Source: Ochromonadaceae sp. CCMP2298
Taxonomy: Eukaryota; Sar; Synurophyceae; Ochromonadales; Ochromonadaceae
Direction of reading: 5' to 3'
Length of the DNA stretch: 10,541 nucleotides
Assembly (NCBI GenBank): GCA_026770595.1
Contig: MU634341.1
Span: forward strand, 1 to 10,541
Position 1 is the stretch's first letter. Every line of letters begins with the position of its first letter. Shown one piece after another: positions 7,235-10,541 of this stretch. The translations under genes were made by a program, and so were the position numbers. Below the pieces are notes generated by a model. That model did no database searches. It was not told the origin of the DNA and saw only the letters and a program-made list of their open reading frames with translations.

Positions 7235-7999
7235 ATGTTCTTAAAACGGCCTGACAGGCTAAAATGCGGCATCTGCCTCGAGGTGCTCCGACATCCTTTG
7301 CAGGTCTGTAGCAACCACCACACCTACTGTCGCGCGTGCGTGGCTATGTTGAAGGCCACCAATTTCTTGTGTCCGGAGTGCCGAGTGCCGATCACGAGAG
7401 AAAAGCCTGCCAGATTTGCGAGGGATGATATTGAAATGCTGGAAGTCCGCTGCCCCCACGCTCGGTGCGATGGTGGCTCGAATAGCGGTGGCAGTGGCAG
7501 TGGCAGCGGTCAGGCTAACAGCGCAAGCAGCAGCAACAGCAGCAGCAATACTGTGGACACTCGTGCAGGGCGTCAGCAGAAGAAGAGAAAGCCGGACCAC
7601 GGCGCAGTACCCTACTCTTTGCCCTCCTCTGAGCCAGCAGCTACATCTTGCGAGTGGACTGGACAGCTAAGAGATTACGAGGCACATATGGCTGTGTGCC
7701 CGTTCGTGAAGGTCTCCTGCCCCTTTGCAGAGGCGGAGTGTGCCTTCAGGGCTGCGCGCAGAGACATGGGTGCCCACAGCAGCGACTCTACAGCTCACTT
7801 CCTCATGCTGATGGCGACTGTTGCGGCAGGTAAAGGGAGCGTGTCCGGAGGTAAAGGGTCTCCCTCCTTCCCCCCCACCTCACGGCCCAGCAGCAATCTT
7901 TCCGACAAGCCTTCCACTGGCGACCACCGGATGGCACTCGCTATGAGCGCATGTACAAGGACAATGTACAGACAGACAAGCGAGAAGCCGATCGTGTGA
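7235..7999 (+). CDS. RING finger plus TRAF-type zinc finger protein, likely E3 ubiquitin ligase
   Basis: This is a 254-residue protein; a TGA at 7229-7231 in the same frame fixes the ATG at 7235 as first start. A C3HC4 RING lies at 11-49: C11, C14, C25, H29, C32, C35, C46, C49, with CPEC closing it. RING domains recruit ubiquitin-loaded E2 enzymes. A TRAF-type zinc finger region follows: CPHARC (73-78), then CEWTG...H151...C155 and C162...C169...H181...H188, which in this family helps substrate binding or oligomerisation. Between C78 and C139 sits a low-complexity insert (Gly/Ser/Asn, AGC-repeat coded) that ends in a basic KKRK cluster (116-119), a possible nuclear localisation signal. The C-terminal tail is Ser/Pro/Gly-rich and there is no MATH/TRAF-C domain. 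Two GGTAAAG sequences (about 7829 and 7850) could be donors for an unseen downstream exon, so the end at 7999 is slightly uncertain. Confidence 0.9.
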   Translation: MFLKRPDRLKCGICLEVLRHPLQVCSNHHTYCRACVAMLKATNFLCPECRVPITREKPARFARDDIEMLEVRCPHARCDGGSNSGGSGSGSGQANSASSSNSSSNTVDTRAGRQQKKRKPDHGAVPYSLPSSEPAATSCEWTGQLRDYEAHMAVCPFVKVSCPFAEAECAFRAARRDMGAHSSDSTAHFLMLMATVAAGKGSVSGGKGSPSFPPTSRPSSNLSDKPSTGDHRMALAMSACTRTMYRQTSEKPIV

Positions 8000-8403
8000 G
8001 GAGTAAACCGCGTCGTACGGCGTCTACGGATGCTGCAAGTGTATATACCCAAGCACCCTGATGCAATTGATGCAACCCACCTATGATAGCCTATAACTAG
8101 CTAACTAGTTTACTAGAATGCTTTCTAACTAGTTAAGCCACAATATTGCATTTATAACGTATTTACATCGCGTACATGTCATATCTCATATTTCAAATCG
8201 CATCCTCCTAGGCACATCGCTCACATCACTGCATCCCACTGCTTCCCACACCCCATTGCACCAACCCATTGCATATTTGCATCCCATATAAGCTCACCCC
8301 ACCTACTGTGCATGCACAGAGGGTGGCGCAGAGGGCTAGACCCCAAGCAATGCACCACAAACCCCCCACTCAACCCCCCCCCCCTAACCCCTACCCCTAA
8401 CCC
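8000..8403. other. convergent intergenic region (3' ends of RING and helicase genes)
   Basis: No gene is visible. ctaactagtt, itself containing the palindrome aactagtt, is repeated at 8101-8110 and 8125-8134. From about 8210 to 8310 there are degenerate repeats of gcatccca and ccattgca. Both transcripts should terminate here, but I see no definite poly(A) signal. Confidence 0.5.
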
Positions 8404-8406
8404 CTA
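8381..8406 (-). repeat. telomere-like repeat overlapping the helicase stop codon
   Basis: On the plus strand, ccccta(a) units are arrayed as (CCCCTAACCCCTA) twice; on the minus strand they read TAGGGG/TTAGGGG. The helicase stop TAG (8406-8404) is the first unit, so the array forms the very start of its 3' UTR. It is too short to be a telomere. Confidence 0.6.
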
Positions 8407-10541
8407 CCCCCCCCCATCCTCTCTCTCACTCAGCAGCCTCACCAGCACCTCAGCCCCCAGCATACCCCCCCCCAGATCCCCCTCCCCCACCCCGCGCACC
8501 GACCCTCTCTCCCTCAGAGATTGGATCATCGCCCTCCAGTTCCCGTCCACGCTGAGGCTAGAGGCGCTGCCCACTATCAGCAGCAGACGGCGCGCTCGGG
8601 TGATGGCTACGTTGAGGCGCCGCTCGTCTGCTACGAACCCGATACCCCCACCCCCGCTGTGGCTGTGACTGTGGCCGTTGGCTCGAACAGTTGAGAATAT
8701 GATTATATCTTTCTCTCTGCCCTGGAAGCCGTCAACGGTGTTCACCTGGGGGGGTGTGGTGAAAGAGGGGGGTGAAAGCGGGTGTGCAAGAGGGGGGTTG
8801 GGGTTATGAGTTGAATCGTGCTTTTTAGTGAGGTTAAATGGAAGTTTTAGGGAGGTTTAGGGAGGTGTTAGGGAGTCTGGGTGTCTTTCTATGTCCCTGC
8901 ATGTCCTGCTCACCTCCACGCCGCAGTCCGCCTTCACCCGCTGCGCCTGCAGAGCCGCCAGAGCTGACAGGACGGAGGCGACCCCCCCCCCCTGCTCCAT
9001 ACCCTGCCCCTGCCCCATACCCCCCAAACCAGGTCCCCTGCCCCCCAGTCTGTCTCTAATTATCGCCACCTGCGCCTTGTAGGGAGTCACCACAGCCACT
9101 GACAGGTGGGCACAGTGGGGCAGCAAGGCGCACAGCAGCAGCGCCACCAGCCGCGCCTCTCCTTCGTTGCGGTAAGACCTGCCGGCTGCCTGCTCGCGCC
9201 CGAACACATACCCACCCCCCCCCCCCCCCTCCCCCCCCCCCCCCCCACCTCCATACCCTCCCCCACCTCCGTACCCCCCACCGTGCCCTGTGCTCGCCTG
9301 CAGGTCCAGGAACCGCACAGGCGCCACACGAAGAAGACCAGAGGCAGGGCCAGAGCGTGACATAACGGTAGAGGCAGAGGCTAGGGCACCTGCGCCCACC
9401 CCCACCCCCACCCCCAGGGGCAGCTGCAGCACCGTCAGAGCCCTTGCCTCGGCAGCGTCTGTGAGCAGGCTCTGGTAGAAGCGCTGAGAGGGGAACCGCC
9501 GGATCTCTAAGTCAGGAACAGGGGAACGGAGAGAAAGAGAGAGAAGAGAGACAAGAAGAGTTAGAGAGAAGAGTGAGAGAGAAACAGATATAGGAGTACA
9601 CATTAGCAGGATGCTATGCATGTCTGCAGCCTCTACTGGAGATTGATGACTGTGCATCTGAAATTCTGAAAGCCCACATCCCCCCTCCCTCTCTCTCTAT
9701 ATACATATATACCTGGGTGCATCCTATACTGCACCGTGAGCATCACCACCTCGTGGTCCGCGCTCTCCAGCCTCTCGAACAGAGACCGCCCAAGCCCCGC
9801 CCTGGCCGCCCCCTTGTGTGTGTGTGTGTTTGTGTGTGTGTGTGGTGGGGAAGAGGTGAGTCTATGGCAGAGATGCAAGTATATTATAGAGTATATTATA
9901 GAGTATATTATAGAAGTACCTTGCACAGCACAGTAGCCGGAAGTTGTCTCGGGTCCCCCACCAGCACCAGCCTGCGACACCCCAGGCGCAATGGCACCAG
10001 ACAGGATGGCTCTGAGGACTGCGCCGCCTCGTCTATTATGGCTGTATCGAACACCAAGTCATCCCGCAGCACCAACTCTAAGAACTGTCTGCGCCCCGCC
10101 CCCGAAAGGGTCGCCCCCACCACCTCTGCTGACAGCAACACCTGTCTTCGCAAGTCCGCCCTGGCCCTCTCCACGGCCATCTCAGCCCACAGTCTGTTAA
10201 AGGTAGGGGGTTAAAGACAGTAGTGTGGGGGGATATAAAGACAGTTTTTTTGGGGGGTATTAAACCTACCGGTGCTGCCTCTGGGTGGCCAGTTGGGAGC
10301 GAAGTTCGTGCAGTCGGGACAGGCGGGCAGACCGGGAGGCCTCCCCTTCACAGGGCCCTGCGCCGCCCTTCACATACCCATTTCCCGTCCCCGCAACCCC
10401 CGCATTCCCATCTCCCCCCCTACCATCCCAACCCTCATCACCACCCCCGTCCCCACCCCCATTCCCACCCCCATTCCCACCCCCATTATCCCCCCCATCC
10501 ACCAGCAGTAGGTCGATCTGCCCCTGCAAATCCCTCATACT
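8404..10541 (-). CDS. UPF1/Sen1-like superfamily 1B helicase, C-terminal part, five exons (5' partial)
   Basis: Exons on the minus strand: 10541(partial)-10270, 10193-9920, 9812-9713, 9506-8914, 8745-8404 (TAG stop). Each junction keeps phase and rebuilds a conserved motif: CG|A gives Arg, AAG|GGG is phase 0, CACCCAG|AGATC gives YRMHPEIRRF, and GTGGAG|GTGAAC gives GVEVNTVDGFQG. Motifs seen in order are Ic (ATLSGAG), II (IIDEAAQ), III (GDPRQLPATV), IV (VQYRMHPEI), V (VNTVDGFQGREKD) and VI (RRLNVAITRAR). The FLDLQ...SYRNEGEA segment typical of the family is also present. Such enzymes unwind RNA or RNA-DNA hybrids in transcription termination, R-loop removal or RNA decay. The Walker A motif and the N-terminus lie beyond the right edge. 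Gly-rich inserts coded by C/G runs interrupt the 1B region (GDNGGGNGGG...) and domain 2A. I cannot say whether it is a Sen1, IGHMBP2-like or other member. Confidence 0.92.
8746..8913 (-). other. helicase intron (168 nt)
   Basis: Donor GAG|GTGAGC (exon end 8914) and acceptor cccccccag|GTGAAC (exon start 8745), phase 0. It joins GVE to VNTVDGFQG, the expected motif V context. On the plus strand it contains three TTAGGG at 8847, 8857 and 8868. Confidence 0.9.
9215..9246 (-). repeat. C15-T-C16 homopolymer coding for a Gly run in the helicase
   Basis: Fifteen C, one T and sixteen C on the plus strand give uninterrupted Gly with one Glu on the coding strand. The reading frame is the same on both sides, so the assembled length is consistent with a functional gene. 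The tract is a likely site of length variation, G-quadruplex formation or sequencing error. Confidence 0.75.
9507..9712 (-). other. helicase intron (206 nt)
   Basis: Donor CCCAG|GTATAT (exon end 9713) and acceptor gacttag|AGATCC (exon start 9506), phase 1. Splicing recreates QYRMHPEIRRF. A long pyrimidine tract on the minus strand (complement of the GA-rich block 9530-9590) precedes the acceptor, as expected of a spliceosomal intron. Confidence 0.92.
9815..9844. repeat. TG/CA microsatellite
   Basis: A (TG)n run with one TTT break on the plus strand. It serves as the region before the acceptor of the 9813-9919 intron. Confidence 0.85.
9879..9914. repeat. three perfect 12-bp tandem units
   Basis: gtatattataga is repeated at 9879-9890, 9891-9902 and 9903-9914, five bases inside the helicase donor site on the minus strand. 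Confidence 0.9.
10194..10269 (-). other. helicase intron (76 nt)
   Basis: Donor CACCG|GTAGGT (exon end 10270) and acceptor tttaacag|ACTGTG (exon start 10193). Two bases plus one rebuild an Arg codon, giving RQH-R-LWAEMAVERA across the junction. Confidence 0.85.

Larger units (their letters stand above)
9813..9919 (-). other. helicase intron (107 nt) with two simple repeats
   Basis: Donor AAG|GTACTT (exon end 9920) and acceptor cacaag|GGGGCG (exon start 9812), phase 0. It joins the motif III exon to GLGRSLFERL. Nearly the whole intron is simple sequence: a CA tract before the acceptor and three 12-nt units after the donor. Confidence 0.88.

Noticed and set aside
8312-8668. Plus-strand Pro/Ser-rich ORF at the right side of the intergenic region
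   Set aside because: It is antisense to the last helicase exon, whose motifs V and VI are clear on the minus strand.

Overview
This is eukaryotic nuclear DNA. One gene is interrupted by four GT-AG spliceosomal introns, and the other protein families (FYVE zinc finger, RING/TRAF-type E3 ligase, UPF1/Sen1-type helicase) are eukaryotic. Coding DNA is G+C-rich with long C or G runs and Gly/Gln/Ser low-complexity stretches, while spacers are A+T-richer. Short introns, tight spacing and a transposase that resembles fungal ones suggest a compact protist, algal or early-fungal genome. I cannot place it more precisely from the sequence alone.

Layout. 261-2660 (+): a DDE transposase of the IS630/Tc1-mariner superfamily, in the lineage with a long insert before the last catalytic Glu. 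It is cut by a single in-frame TAA at 870-872, so it is probably a degenerate copy. 2661-4679: no confident gene. This stretch holds a cluster of short direct and inverted repeats (about 3184-3325), a doubtful coding fragment (3463-3750), a near-perfect inverted repeat of about 220 bp per arm (3961-4430) that looks like a foldback/MITE element, and a compact GC hairpin (4454-4486). 4680-6722 (+): an intronless 680-residue protein with an N-terminal FYVE-type zinc finger, a duplicated acidic Trp-containing module, one predicted membrane segment and a Gly/Met-rich C-terminal half. 7235-7999 (+): a RING finger plus TRAF-type zinc finger protein, a likely ubiquitin ligase. 8404-10541 (-): the C-terminal part of a UPF1/Sen1-like superfamily 1B helicase, five exons, entering from beyond the right edge and converging on the RING gene.

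No operon-like logic links the genes; they look like separate housekeeping or trafficking genes with a transposon-rich gap. The most promising leads are the FYVE protein, whose two W-T-[E/D]-[V/I] modules resemble Atg8-interacting motifs next to a membrane anchor, and the long hairpin element about 250 bp upstream of its start codon. The stop that splits the transposase also lies inside an 18-nt GT...AG stretch whose removal would restore the frame.
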